Source: Bacteroidota bacterium (GTDB lineage: Bacteria; Bacteroidota; Bacteroidia; Chitinophagales; Chitinophagaceae). From it: a stretch of 64,000 nucleotides of DNA. Position 1 is the first letter of the stretch, and every line of letters starts with the position of its first letter. Below are positions 46,206 through 55,848 of the stretch, one piece after another. Location of the stretch: positions 1-64,000 of the forward strand of contig CANGQJ010000001.1 of the NCBI GenBank assembly GCA_947456625.1, in the 5' to 3' direction. Made by a program: the position numbers and the translations under genes. Under the pieces are notes generated by a model. The model did no database searches. It was not told where the DNA came from and saw only the letters and a program-made list of their open reading frames with translations.

Positions 46206-47555
46206 ATGAAAAAAGTAATAATTGTTTTGTTTACATTGTTATTAATACAAGACTGTTTTGCACAAAATATTGTAAAGCGTGATCCCGAGATTGAATCAAT
46301 GATAAAGGAAATTAGTGCCGATAGTTTAAAAGCAAATATGTATCAACTAGTTTCATTTGGTACCAGAAACACATTAAGTACACAATCTAATAAAACAAGA
46401 GGGGTGGGCGCTGCAAGGCAATGGATATTAAGTAAGTTTAATGATTATGCAAAAGCTTCTGATGGGAGGCTTTCGGCTTTTATAGATACTGTTACTTATT
46501 TACCCGATGGCAAACGAGTGGACAGACCTATTATTTTAGCAAATGTAGTAGCAACTTTAAAAGGAACCGATCCCAACGATCACCGTTTATTTATTATGAG
46601 TGGTCATATGGATAATATGCGTACTAATGTTATGGATAGTGTAGGGGATGCCCCTGGTGCCGACGACGATGGTAGTGGAACAGTTGCTGTAATGGAGTGT
46701 GCTAGAGTAATGAGTAAACATAAATTTCCTGCTACTATTATTTTTGTAACCGTTGCGGGTGAGGAGCAGGGTTTAATTGGCGCTTATTATATGGCTAAAA
46801 AAGCCAAGAAAGAAAACTGGGCTATTGAGGCAGTGTTAAACAATGATATTATGGGTAGTAACAATAGCAACGAAACCAATATTATTGAAAACACAAAGCT
46901 TCGTGTATTTAGTGAAGGCCTTTCCGTAACCGATACGGGTAAGGCAGCACTTCAAATACGAAGTTTAGGATTAGAAAACGACGGAAGGTCCAGACAATTA
47001 GCTAGGTATATTAAAGAAATTGCAGAGCGTTATGTAGACAATATGCAAGTAGTAATGGTGTATCGCAATGACCGTTTTTTAAGAGGGGGTGATCATACCC
47101 CTTATGTAGAAAATGGTTTTGCTGCGGTACGTTTTACAGAGATGAATGAAAATTACACAAGACAACATCAGGATGTGAGAAACGAAAATGGTATTGCTTA
47201 CGGTGATTTGCCAGAGCATATTGATTTTGAATATTTAAGAAAAAATAGTGGAGTAAATTTGGCTAACTTATCCAACTTAGCAAAAGCGCCTGCTGTTCCA
47301 GAGGAAGTAAAAGTAGATGTAAAAAAATTAAGCAACACCACATATTTATATTGGAAGGCACCTAAAACAGGCGTTGTAAAAGGGTATTATATTTTAATGC
47401 GTGAAACTACAAGCCCTGTTTGGCAAAAGAAAATTTACACCGAGGGTTTAGAAATAAGACTTCCTTATAGCAAGGATAATTACTTCTTTGCCGTTCAAAG
47501 TGTTAACGAATTTGGTAATGAAAGTTTGCCTGTGATACCAGCAGTGGGTAGGTAG
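46206..47555 (+). CDS. M28 family aminopeptidase with C-terminal fibronectin type III domain
   Basis: This 449-residue exported protein has a signal peptide ending DCFAQ (residue 20). The M28 core shows SGHMDNM, GADDDGSG, VAGEEQGL, NNDIMGSN and RGGDHTPY, the expected metal and catalytic residues. A fibronectin type III-like domain (about 365-445) with YWKAPKTG and VKGYYILMRE is at the C-terminus. It is unrelated in order to the M28 gene at 43362, though of the same peptidase family. Confidence 0.87.
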   Translation: MKKVIIVLFTLLLIQDCFAQNIVKRDPEIESMIKEISADSLKANMYQLVSFGTRNTLSTQSNKTRGVGAARQWILSKFNDYAKASDGRLSAFIDTVTYLPDGKRVDRPIILANVVATLKGTDPNDHRLFIMSGHMDNMRTNVMDSVGDAPGADDDGSGTVAVMECARVMSKHKFPATIIFVTVAGEEQGLIGAYYMAKKAKKENWAIEAVLNNDIMGSNNSNETNIIENTKLRVFSEGLSVTDTGKAALQIRSLGLENDGRSRQLARYIKEIAERYVDNMQVVMVYRNDRFLRGGDHTPYVENGFAAVRFTEMNENYTRQHQDVRNENGIAYGDLPEHIDFEYLRKNSGVNLANLSNLAKAPAVPEEVKVDVKKLSNTTYLYWKAPKTGVVKGYYILMRETTSPVWQKKIYTEGLEIRLPYSKDNYFFAVQSVNEFGNESLPVIPAVGR

Positions 47556-47568
47556 CAAATTTTTTTTA

Positions 47569-48384
47569 ATGATTCAAATAAACGATACTTGGGTAAAGCA
47601 ACATGTGCATGCGCGTAAAAATGAGGGGCACAAAAAAACCTTTGGTCATGTATTGGTAGTTGCGGGAAGTGAGGGCACTGCTGGTGCTAGTATTTTAAGT
47701 GCAACTGCTGCTTTAAAAACAGGATGCGGTATGGTTACTGCATTAATTCCAAATGTTGCTGTGCAGGTATTAATGCAGCAGTCCCCTGAAATTATGTATC
47801 TTACTAATCCTAATTTACAAGGTGTAGTACTAGAAAAATTTGATGCCATTTTAATTGGACCAGGCTTAGGATTTTCAACTCAATCCAAGTTTAACTTAAA
47901 TTATATACTTGCAAATTATAAGGGTCCAATAGTGTTGGACGCCGATGCGCTTACACTTTTAGCAGAAAATAAAACGCCTTTAAAACCAAATTATATTTTA
48001 ACGCCACACCCGGGTGAGTTTGCACGCTTGCAAGGTTTTGAATATGATTCAAACAACAAGGAAGAGCAGGCCAATAATTTTATAAATAATACCCTCTGTG
48101 TTTTAGTGCTTAAAGGAGCGGGTACATTGGTGGGTCAAACTGGAAAAGCGTTATTGCAAAATACAACGGGTAATAACGGCATGGCCACTGCAGGTTCCGG
48201 GGATGTATTGGCTGGAATAATAGTTAGTATTTGTGCGCAAGGGTATGACATATATATCGCAGCAGCTTTAGGAGTATATATTCATGGACTTGCTGCTAAT
48301 AATGCGGTTTTGGAAGTGTCAAAGTCGGGATTAGTAGCCTCGGGTATAATTCATGAACTAGCAAAAATTAGGGTATTGGATTAA
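47569..48384 (+). CDS. nnrD: ADP-dependent NAD(P)H-hydrate dehydratase
   Basis: This 271-residue protein should repair hydrated NADH and NADPH. The YjeF C-terminal/ribokinase-like domain shows VVAGSEGTAGAS, ALKTGCGMVTAL, DADALTLL, LTPHPGEFARL and the NNGMATAGSGDVLAGI motif with catalytic Asp. The epimerase half (NnrE), often fused, is absent here. It lies 13 bases after the M28 gene on the same strand. Confidence 0.92.
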   Translation: MIQINDTWVKQHVHARKNEGHKKTFGHVLVVAGSEGTAGASILSATAALKTGCGMVTALIPNVAVQVLMQQSPEIMYLTNPNLQGVVLEKFDAILIGPGLGFSTQSKFNLNYILANYKGPIVLDADALTLLAENKTPLKPNYILTPHPGEFARLQGFEYDSNNKEEQANNFINNTLCVLVLKGAGTLVGQTGKALLQNTTGNNGMATAGSGDVLAGIIVSICAQGYDIYIAAALGVYIHGLAANNAVLEVSKSGLVASGIIHELAKIRVLD

Positions 48385-48408
48385 TTATTTTGTAGATAAA
48401 TAGCTGCA

Positions 48409-48437
48409 TTTGTAATTTAAAAAAATTCTTATATTTA
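48409..48437 (+). promoter_or_regulatory. Candidate promoter of the small lipoprotein gene
   Basis: TTTG (48409-48412) and TATATTTA (48430-48437) are separated by 17 bases. They resemble the Bacteroidota TTTG-N19-TAnnTTTG promoter with one mismatch in the -7 box. The box ends 9 bases before the ATG at 48447. Confidence 0.38.
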
Positions 48438-48446
48438 CATTACAAT

Positions 48447-48863
48447 ATGAAAACAGTACATTTTGTTATTTTAGCCATTCCGTTTTTGCTTAACATTTGT
48501 AGTAAATCGGATACACCTGCACCACCGCCTACACCAGTTGTAACGGATGCATCTATTGCATTTTCGGTAAATGTGGACCCAGGTGCTGGTAATATTTTAG
48601 GAGTGGTGGGAACTTCTCAGGCTATTATTGCAAAAATTAGCTCGGTAGTTCCAACAGCAGGAGTAACTATTTCGGTTGTAGTTACTAAGGACGCCGATAA
48701 CTCTAATGTATTTTCAAGTAATACCTCAAGTACCACTGCGGACAATACCATTACAATAACGGGTTTAAGTTCGGGTGCACTTTGTACCGCTTTAGTTACG
48801 GTTACTTCTAAATCTACACTTACTAATACCAAGGCAGTTTCCTTTAAGTTAGCGGCTAAGTAA
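48447..48863 (+). CDS. Hypothetical lipoprotein, low complexity
   Basis: This 138-residue protein has a probable lipoprotein signal peptide (lipobox-like LNIC, Cys18) followed by a Pro-rich linker (PAPPPTPV). The remainder is rich in Ser, Thr, Val and Ala with alternating hydrophobic residues, suggesting an immunoglobulin-like beta-sandwich. I cannot name a family. It lies between nnrD and a transporter. Confidence 0.6.
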   Translation: MKTVHFVILAIPFLLNICSKSDTPAPPPTPVVTDASIAFSVNVDPGAGNILGVVGTSQAIIAKISSVVPTAGVTISVVVTKDADNSNVFSSNTSSTTADNTITITGLSSGALCTALVTVTSKSTLTNTKAVSFKLAAK

Positions 48864-48874
48864 GTATTCTTGAA

Positions 48875-48882
48875 TATCTTTG
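48875..48882 (+). promoter_or_regulatory. Candidate -7 element upstream of the Bcr/CflA transporter
   Basis: TATCTTTG matches TAnnTTTG exactly and ends only 4 bases before the ATG at 48887. A transcript would have a very short leader. This is a sequence match only. Confidence 0.28.
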
Positions 48883-48886
48883 TTCA

Positions 48887-50143
48887 ATGAATATCAAAGC
48901 AAGCAAGCCCAGGTTTTATTTAATACTTATTTTAGGTTTATTATCTGCCATTGGACCCTTGTCTATTGATATGTATTTGCCAGCGTTCCCTAGTATCGCT
49001 AAAAACTTAAATACAAGTGTGTCCAGTGTAATGCTTTCCTTGTCCTCGTTTTTTGTGGGTATATCGGTGGGGCAGTTATTTTATGGCCCTTTACTTGAGC
49101 GATTTGGTCGTAAAACTCCTTTGTATTTTGGTTTAAGTTTATATGCACTATCTGCACTTGCTTGTGCTACTGCAAGTTCGGTAGAGACCTTAATTGTTTT
49201 TAGATTTTTTCAAGCATTAGGGGGCTGTGTGGGTATGGTGGCTTCCAGAGCAATGGTGCGTGACTTATTTGATGTAAAGGACAATGCAAAAGTTTTTTCT
49301 ACCCTTATGCTTGTTATTGCGGTGTCCCCAATTATTGCACCCACACTAGGCGGTTTTATTACCACTTATTTAGGTTGGAGGTATATTTTTGGAATGTTAA
49401 TTATAATCATTGCTTTAATCATAGCAGGTATTTATTTTTTATTGCCAGAAAGCAAAAAGCCCGATCCTAATTTTTCTTTAAGGCCGCATAAAATTTTGGC
49501 AGGTTTTGTAACTATTATTAAAAATCCTCAATTTGCGGTGTATACTTTTACGGGGGCCGTTGCTTATGCTGGTTTGTATGCCTATATAAGTGGATCGCCC
49601 TATGTTTTTATGGAAGTATTTAAAGTTACCGAGCAGCAGTATGGATGGATTTTTGCAATTGTTGCTGGAGGATTAATTGGTGCGAGCCAATTTAATAGTA
49701 GGCTGCTTAAAAAATATAGCTCCGAACAAATTATTAAAACTACTTTAACGGTGCAAGGAGTAATTGGTATTTTGTTAGTATTAACTTCCTTATTTGGTTT
49801 TAGTGAGCTGTACTCAACTATTGCTTTGGTGTTTTTATTTTTATGTTGTCAGGGGTTTTTATTTCCCAATGCATCGGCATTATCCATGGCGCCATTTTCA
49901 CAAAATGCAGGAAACGCATCGGCGTTAATGGGTTTTATACAAATGAGTGTAGGAGCGTTTATGTCGGCACTTGTAAGTTTGTTGCACAACGAATCTACCT
50001 TACCTATGACAGGCGTAATGGCCTTTTGTACCTTAAGTGCTTCCCTTATTTATTTTATAGGTAAAAAAATAGCCATTAAAAAAATTGCCGCAAGTACTGC
50101 GCTAGTAGAGGAAGAGGAAATAGAAATGGTAAATACTATTTAA
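48887..50143 (+). CDS. Bcr/CflA family multidrug efflux MFS transporter
   Basis: This 418-residue protein has twelve membrane helices and the Bcr/CflA opening LGLLSAIGPLSIDMYLPAFP (about 16-35), an acidic residue in helix 1. Motif A-like GPLLERFGRKTPLYFGLSLY occurs near residue 65. It should expel drugs or small metabolites by proton antiport; the substrate is unknown. Its last 8 bases overlap the 3' end of the convergent gene at 50136. Confidence 0.88.
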   Translation: MNIKASKPRFYLILILGLLSAIGPLSIDMYLPAFPSIAKNLNTSVSSVMLSLSSFFVGISVGQLFYGPLLERFGRKTPLYFGLSLYALSALACATASSVETLIVFRFFQALGGCVGMVASRAMVRDLFDVKDNAKVFSTLMLVIAVSPIIAPTLGGFITTYLGWRYIFGMLIIIIALIIAGIYFLLPESKKPDPNFSLRPHKILAGFVTIIKNPQFAVYTFTGAVAYAGLYAYISGSPYVFMEVFKVTEQQYGWIFAIVAGGLIGASQFNSRLLKKYSSEQIIKTTLTVQGVIGILLVLTSLFGFSELYSTIALVFLFLCCQGFLFPNASALSMAPFSQNAGNASALMGFIQMSVGAFMSALVSLLHNESTLPMTGVMAFCTLSASLIYFIGKKIAIKKIAASTALVEEEEIEMVNTI

Positions 50144-50957
50144 TTTGTTTTTTTGGTCCCATTGGAAGGGTGTATCCTAAGTTTAAAATAAACTCAAGCG
50201 TGCCAAAACTTTGTTTAGCCTTACCTTGATAAACATCTAATCCATAGTAGTATGCGTAATCTAGTTTACTAGCAAATTCTAAATAAATACTTTTCTTAAA
50301 CGTGCTTCTTAAAGCGTATTCCACACCAGTGTTCCAACCACCAAACTGAAAAAGTTGATTGTTTTTCTTTCCAAATAAACAGTTCTCAACATGAGGGATT
50401 AATGGGCCAATACCCACTTTTGCTAAGCCGTCTAGCTCAAAATAATTATTTGATAATTTTGTAAAACGGTTTCTTTTAACAATATTAAAAAGTAAAAAAT
50501 TAGCGCCGTTGTTTAAGTAGTAATAGTTTTGAGAGGTACCCGTACCGGTTTTAGAAAATACAAAATTAGAGTCAACCTGTTTGCCATTAAAAGTGCCCAC
50601 CATGTGAACAGTTTGGTTGTCCTTAAACAAGGCCTTGGTATGGTCAAAATTAATTTCAATTGCTAGGTTTTTACTTTTGTCAATAAAATATCCAATACGG
50701 TAATTATACTGTGGAATGCTAATTGCTTTTGTAAGCAAAGCTTCATCCCAACCTGGATGGTCCACAAGTTGTGTATTTTGAAAAGTATAATTGTTGTTTA
50801 AACTAGGCTGGCTAATACTTACGTTTGTTGGTGTATACCACTCCTTATTGTATCCCCAAGAAAAATAAAACTCACCTTTACGTTCTGTTTTTTGTGCACT
50901 TACTTGTGAACTAATTATGGCCAAAGCAGCCACCACTATAATCCTTGCCAACTTCAT
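50136..50957 (-). CDS. Hypothetical outer-membrane protein
   Basis: Starting at ATG 50957 gives 273 residues with a signal peptide ending SSQVSAQ; an upstream in-frame start at 51008 would put 17 unconserved residues before it. The mature part is rich in aromatic and Asn residues with beta-barrel-like alternation (YFSWGYNKEWYTPTN, FEFASKLDYAYYYG-like patches). I do not recognise a family. It overlaps the transporter gene by 8 bases at its 3' end. Confidence 0.65.
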   Translation of the reverse strand: MKLARIIVVAALAIISSQVSAQKTERKGEFYFSWGYNKEWYTPTNVSISQPSLNNNYTFQNTQLVDHPGWDEALLTKAISIPQYNYRIGYFIDKSKNLAIEINFDHTKALFKDNQTVHMVGTFNGKQVDSNFVFSKTGTGTSQNYYYLNNGANFLLFNIVKRNRFTKLSNNYFELDGLAKVGIGPLIPHVENCLFGKKNNQLFQFGGWNTGVEYALRSTFKKSIYLEFASKLDYAYYYGLDVYQGKAKQSFGTLEFILNLGYTLPMGPKKQIK

Positions 50958-51036
50958 GGGTATAAATTTTTGTAAAGGTAGTATAAAAAAATCCTTGGAA
51001 GCTAGCATTTAGGCATGTTTATAATCATATTTTAGG

Positions 51037-51044
51037 TAATTTTG
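51037..51044 (+). promoter_or_regulatory. -7 element overlapping a spurious TTG start
   Basis: TAATTTTG matches TAnnTTTG exactly and overlaps the TTG at 51042. This supports ATG 51063 as the real start of the oxidoreductase. Confidence 0.4.
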
Positions 51045-51062
51045 CAACTTGAATATTTAATA

Positions 51063-53972
51063 ATGAAGCAGGAATTAAAAAAGCTTTCTAAGTCACTACA
51101 GGGGGATTTATTTTTTGACAAAACCATGCGTACTTTGTATGCTACCGACGCTTCTAGTTACAGAGAGTTACCACTTGCGGTAGCTATTCCAAAAACAAAA
51201 CAAGATATTCAAATATTAATAAAGTTTGCTGCTCAAAATAATACCTCATTAATTCCAAGAACAGCTGGTACTTCGCTTGCAGGTCAAGTGGTGGGTAATG
51301 GCATTATTGTAGACGTCTCAAAACATTTTAATAAAATTATTGAACTTAATAAAGCAGAGGGTTGGGTAAAAGTACAACCTGGTGTTATTAGGGATGAATT
51401 AAATTTATTTTTAAAACCGCATGGTTTATTTTTTGGACCCGAAACTTCAACTGCCAACAGAGCAATGATTGGGGGTATGGTAGGTAATAACTCATGTGGA
51501 TCAAATTCGGTAGTATATAAAAGCACAAGAGAGCATTTGTTGGAAGTAACTGCTTTTTTAAGCGATGGTTCGGAAGTTGTTTTTAGTGCTATGTCAACCG
51601 ATGACTTTCATGCTAAATGTGAACTAACTACTTTAGAAGGAAATATTTATAAATCGGTAAGATCGCTTTTAAGTAATTACGATAATCAGGTAGAAATAAG
51701 AAAAGAGTTTCCAAAAAAATCCGTGGTGAGGCGTAATACCGGCTATGCCATTGATTTATTAGTAGAGATGGATCCTTTTACTGCAGGAGGGGATGCGTTT
51801 AATTTTTGTAGTTTAATTGCAGGGTCCGAGGGTACACTTGCATTTATTACCGAAATAAAATTAAATGTGGTACCTGCGCCTCCAAAAGAAACTGGATTAT
51901 TATGTGTGCACTTTAATTCCATTGACGAATCGCTTCATGCCAATTTAATTGGATTAAAATACAATCCTAGTGCGAGTGAATTAATTGATCATTATATTTT
52001 GGAGTGTACCAAGGAAAATAGGGAACAAAGTAAAAACAGATTTTTTGTTCAAGGGGATCCTGGAGCCATTTTAGTCATTGAATTTGTAAAAGAAACCAGA
52101 GCAGAAATTTTATCACTTACCAATGCCGTAGAGGCGGATATGCGTGCTGCTGGACTTGGCTATCACTTCCCAGTTTTATTTGGAGCGGACACTAAAAAAA
52201 TATGGGCTTTAAGAAAAGCCGGCCTTGGCTTACTTAGTAATTTACCTGGTGACGAAAAAGCAGTTCCTGTTATTGAGGATACTGCAGTGGATGTGGTGGA
52301 CCTGCCTAATTATATTCGTGATTTTAATGAGATATTAAAAAAGCATGGTTTGTACTCTGTTCATTATGCGCATGCAGGCTCCGGGGAAATTCATTTACGC
52401 CCCATCATTAATTTAAAAACCAAAGAGGGCAATGGTTTATTTAGAACTATTGCAGAGGAAGTAGCCACCTTAGTAAAAAAATACGACGGCTCTTTAAGTG
52501 GAGAACATGGTGATGGCCGTTTACGCGGGGAGTTTATTAAACAAATGGTGGGCGAGAAAAACTATGGCTTGTTAAAACAAGTTAAACTTACTTGGGACCC
52601 CAATAATATATTCAATCCCAATAAAATTGTGGACACCCCTTCCATGAATAGTATGTTACGCTATGAGCCAGGACAGGTAACGCCAAATTTTGAAACCATT
52701 TTTCGTTTTCATAAACAAGATATTTTACAACATGCTGAGCAGTGCAATGGCTCGGGGGATTGTCGTAAAACACATTTATCCGGAGGTACTATGTGTCCTT
52801 CCTACATGGCATCGCGAGACGAGAAAGATACCACCCGTGCAAGGGCAAATATTTTGCGCGAGTTTTTAACACACTCAAGTAAAGAAAACAGATACGATCA
52901 TAAAGAAATTTATGAGGTAATGAGTTTGTGTTTAAGTTGTAAGGCTTGTAAAAGCGAATGTCCTTCCAATGTGGATATGGCTAAATTAAAAGCCGAGTTT
53001 TTACAACATTATTACGATGCCAATGGCGTTCCTTTAAGGTCAAAACTTATTGCCAATTTTACAGCAACAGCAAAATTTGGATCCCATTTTCCGGGACTTT
53101 ATAATTTTGTTATGAATAATAATATAACAGGCAGTTTGGTTAAGTTAGTTGCTGGCTTTGCTTTAAAAAGGTCCATGCCTAATTTGTCTAAACAAACTTT
53201 GTATGCTTGGTATAAACAAAATTACATTGCTCCTAAAAATGTTATCAAGCGTATATATTTATTTTGTGACGAGTTCACCAATTATAACGACGCTGCCATT
53301 GGAATAAAAGCCATTAAATTATTATCTGCATTAGGATATGAGGTAATCATTCCTAAACACGAGGAGAGTGGACGTACCTGGCTTTCAAAAGGATTAGTAC
53401 GTAAAGCAAAAGTAATTGCTAATAAAAATATAGCATTATTAGGACCATTAGTTAGTCAACAAATGCCCATAATTGGGCTAGAACCCTCTGCCATACTAAC
53501 TTTCAGGGACGAATATCCCGACTTAGCCACCGATGAAAACTTGTTACTTGCTAATAACTTAGCTACCAATAGTTTTTTTATAGATGAATTTTTAGCAAGT
53601 GAAATGAAGTTCGGTGCAATTAGTTCTGCAGCATTTACCAAGCAAGAAAAAAGTATTTTATTGCATGGACACTGCCAACAAAAAGCAGTAGGCTCCCCAG
53701 CCGACTCTGTTTTCGTTTTATCCTTCCCTGAAAATTATAAAGTAGAAACAATTGCATCTGGTTGTTGCGGTATGGCAGGATCCTTTGGGTACGAAAAAGA
53801 ACATTACGAGGTTTCTATGAATATTGGGGAGTTGGTATTATTCCCTAAAGTCAGAGACAATAGTAATTGCACTATTGCGGCACCCGGCACTAGTTGTAGG
53901 CACCAAATTAAGGATGGTACCGGCACACATGCACTCCATACAGTGGAAGTGTTGTACGAGGCGCTTTTCTAA
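51063..53972 (+). CDS. FAD-binding oxidase fused to Fe-S reductase (D-lactate/2-hydroxyglutarate dehydrogenase-like)
   Basis: This 969-residue protein has an N-terminal FAD-binding PCMH domain (features PRTAGTSLAGQVVG and GGMVGNNSCGSNSVVY near 65-150) and an FAD oxidase C-terminal domain (about 250-515). A 4Fe-4S region follows with CNGSGDCRKTHLSGGTMCP and CLSCKACKSECPSNVDM (about 560-650). The C-terminal half has CCG-type motifs (GHCQQKAV and SGCCGMAGSFGYE). It should oxidise a 2-hydroxy acid and pass electrons on. The exact substrate is not determinable. Its start is set by the promoter box. Confidence 0.88.
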   Translation: MKQELKKLSKSLQGDLFFDKTMRTLYATDASSYRELPLAVAIPKTKQDIQILIKFAAQNNTSLIPRTAGTSLAGQVVGNGIIVDVSKHFNKIIELNKAEGWVKVQPGVIRDELNLFLKPHGLFFGPETSTANRAMIGGMVGNNSCGSNSVVYKSTREHLLEVTAFLSDGSEVVFSAMSTDDFHAKCELTTLEGNIYKSVRSLLSNYDNQVEIRKEFPKKSVVRRNTGYAIDLLVEMDPFTAGGDAFNFCSLIAGSEGTLAFITEIKLNVVPAPPKETGLLCVHFNSIDESLHANLIGLKYNPSASELIDHYILECTKENREQSKNRFFVQGDPGAILVIEFVKETRAEILSLTNAVEADMRAAGLGYHFPVLFGADTKKIWALRKAGLGLLSNLPGDEKAVPVIEDTAVDVVDLPNYIRDFNEILKKHGLYSVHYAHAGSGEIHLRPIINLKTKEGNGLFRTIAEEVATLVKKYDGSLSGEHGDGRLRGEFIKQMVGEKNYGLLKQVKLTWDPNNIFNPNKIVDTPSMNSMLRYEPGQVTPNFETIFRFHKQDILQHAEQCNGSGDCRKTHLSGGTMCPSYMASRDEKDTTRARANILREFLTHSSKENRYDHKEIYEVMSLCLSCKACKSECPSNVDMAKLKAEFLQHYYDANGVPLRSKLIANFTATAKFGSHFPGLYNFVMNNNITGSLVKLVAGFALKRSMPNLSKQTLYAWYKQNYIAPKNVIKRIYLFCDEFTNYNDAAIGIKAIKLLSALGYEVIIPKHEESGRTWLSKGLVRKAKVIANKNIALLGPLVSQQMPIIGLEPSAILTFRDEYPDLATDENLLLANNLATNSFFIDEFLASEMKFGAISSAAFTKQEKSILLHGHCQQKAVGSPADSVFVLSFPENYKVETIASGCCGMAGSFGYEKEHYEVSMNIGELVLFPKVRDNSNCTIAAPGTSCRHQIKDGTGTHALHTVEVLYEALF

Positions 53973-53990
53973 TTTTAAATAAATAAAAAA

Positions 53991-54710
53991 TTATTTTTTC
54001 TCAAATACACTTTTTAAAAGTGCAGTAGTTCTTGCCATGGGGTTGGCTCTAATTTCTTTTTCTTGAGTAGCAATTTCACTATAAATGCCATCCATTGATT
54101 TTTCGGTAACATAGGCTGCTAAATCGGGATTCATTTTTTTAGTTAATGGAATTGCATTGTATGTGGTAATTATTTTTTCCCAATATTTTGTAGCGTCTAC
54201 TTTATTTAATGAGGTTTTAATAATGGGGTTAAAACTTGCTTTGAGATCTTCCTGTGTTTTAGATTTTAAATAAGTAGTTGCTGCTGTTTCATTGCCTTTT
54301 AAAATATTGATACCATCGGTAATACTCATATCCTTAATAGCTTTTACAAAAATTGGTGCTGCGGCATGACAAGCATCTTCGGCAGCACGGTTCATGCTTA
54401 AAATAAAATCATCGGCCAATTGGTTCATGCCTAAACTACGAATAGTGCTCTCTACTTTTTGCGCTTCTGGCGGCATTAATATTTTTAAAGCAGCATTTTT
54501 AAAAAAGCCATCCGGTTTTGCAAGGTTAACACATCCTTTTTCGGCACCCATGGTTAGGGCCTCTTTTAAACCGTTTGCAATATCTTGGCTACTTAATCCC
54601 GAGCCAGACTCACTAACTATATTTGTTGCTTTTTTAATTAAGCCTTGTAGGCCTTGCGCTTTAGTGTTTACTGTTAATACAACTAGGGCTATAAATAGTA
54701 GGTTTTTCAT
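53991..54710 (-). CDS. DUF4197 family exported protein
   Basis: This 239-residue protein has a signal peptide (VLTVNTKAQ, cleavage near 19) and matches DUF4197, with SSQDIANGLKEALTMGAEKG and AAPIFVKAIKDMSITDGINIL. The family is helical and has no known function. It converges with the oxidoreductase gene and ends 18 bases from it. Confidence 0.82.
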   Translation of the reverse strand: MKNLLFIALVVLTVNTKAQGLQGLIKKATNIVSESGSGLSSQDIANGLKEALTMGAEKGCVNLAKPDGFFKNAALKILMPPEAQKVESTIRSLGMNQLADDFILSMNRAAEDACHAAAPIFVKAIKDMSITDGINILKGNETAATTYLKSKTQEDLKASFNPIIKTSLNKVDATKYWEKIITTYNAIPLTKKMNPDLAAYVTEKSMDGIYSEIATQEKEIRANPMARTTALLKSVFEKK

Positions 54711-54770
54711 AAGGGTTATATATAGTATAAAATTAATGTATTTTTTAGATATTATTTAGCTCATTTAATT

Positions 54771-55178
54771 TTATAATAATTCATTAGCAAGTTTAATAAT
54801 GCTATCCTGCTGATCATATAGTGCCTCCCAAATACATACACACCATTGGTGAATTTTTGCATCACGCTGGGTTGGAGCAGTTATGGCTAGGATATCGTTT
54901 ATTTTTATAGCACCTCTGTTACTTGGAAGATTTATATGGGGAAATACTTTTGATTTTTTAGTCATTTTAACATGTGCCATTTGTACTTCCTTTCCCGTAT
55001 AGTTTTTTTCTACATGCAAATAAATACCAACAAGTGCATAGATAATTGTAATTGGTTTAGTGTTCTCATTGGCATTTTGAATAGCAAATGCATCTACCAC
55101 ATGCTGGTGAATAAAATTGGGGCCTTTATGTGATAAAGTGTAAAAAGCGAGTTGGTTGTATTGGTCTATAGGTTGCAT
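54771..55178 (-). CDS. DUF5946-like hypothetical protein
   Basis: Read from ATG 55178 this is a 135-residue soluble protein; an earlier ATG at 55187 adds three residues. The segment YNQLAFYTLSHKGPNFIHQH with VVDAFAIQNAN resembles DUF5946, but I am not certain. No catalytic motif or signal peptide is evident. It is preceded by a terminator on the right and followed by the DUF4197 gene. Confidence 0.6.
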   Translation of the reverse strand: MQPIDQYNQLAFYTLSHKGPNFIHQHVVDAFAIQNANENTKPITIIYALVGIYLHVEKNYTGKEVQMAHVKMTKKSKVFPHINLPSNRGAIKINDILAITAPTQRDAKIHQWCVCIWEALYDQQDSIIKLANELL

Positions 55179-55214
55179 GTAAGGCAAAAATAAGGGAAGA
55201 TGATATATGAATAA

Positions 55215-55242
55215 AAAAGCCCCAACAATAGTTGAGGCTTTT
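55215..55242. terminator. Terminator between two minus-strand genes
   Basis: An imperfect stem AAAGCCCCAAC / GTTGAGGCTTT with a short loop has T-runs on the minus strand. It ends the SnoaL-like gene transcript (55265-55756). Confidence 0.75.
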
Positions 55243-55264
55243 AATTTGTATAGTTAATTAACTA

Positions 55265-55756
55265 TTAATATTCCTTTTTCAGATCTTCCATATTGGTATA
55301 TTCCTCAAGTGCGGTTATTTTACCAGCTTCATTAAATTCAAACACTGCATAATATCTAAGTTTTACAGTTTTTCCTGAACTAGCCGATTTAGTAACCCAA
55401 GTTCCATATACTCTAACATTACCATCTATTTTGTAAGTAACAGGATCTACCCCAGGTAAATATTGAGCATTTGTTAAAGTAATATCATTAAAACCATTCA
55501 TCAATTCTTTGTCGTTACTCAGTAATGCTTCTTTAGGCAAAGAATCTTGTCCAATTGCAGGTCCATTCCATTTAAAATTGTCTGCAAGTAAAGTAGCTTC
55601 TTTGGTGCTATCTTTTGTTGAGAAAACAGCAATAAATTGCTTAGCTACTACTAAATTTTTCTGAAATTTTTCTAAGTTACCGTCTGCTTGTTTTTGTTCT
55701 TTACAAGATGTAAAAACAATACAAGCTAAAGCAGAATAGATGATGATTTTTTTCAT
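55265..55756 (-). CDS. SnoaL/NTF2-like lipoprotein
   Basis: This 163-residue protein has a lipoprotein signal with lipobox FTSC (Cys18), then an alpha+beta domain with VAKQFIAVFSTKDSTKEATLL and YYAVFEFNEAGKITALEEYT, typical of the NTF2-like/SnoaL fold. NTF2-like domains bind or convert small ligands; none can be named. It is followed by a terminator. Confidence 0.75.
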   Translation of the reverse strand: MKKIIIYSALACIVFTSCKEQKQADGNLEKFQKNLVVAKQFIAVFSTKDSTKEATLLADNFKWNGPAIGQDSLPKEALLSNDKELMNGFNDITLTNAQYLPGVDPVTYKIDGNVRVYGTWVTKSASSGKTVKLRYYAVFEFNEAGKITALEEYTNMEDLKKEY

Positions 55757-55848
55757 ATTTTATTTTTTGTTTATACAATTTATGGATTTTCTGCCATAAA
55801 TATGCTTTTTTAGTATGGAGCAAACTCAATTAGTAAAAAATCTACTGT

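Noticed and set aside
51042..51062. TTG 51042 as start of the FAD/Fe-S oxidoreductase
   Set aside because: The TTG is part of a TAATTTTG promoter box, and ATG 51063 fits the family N-terminus.
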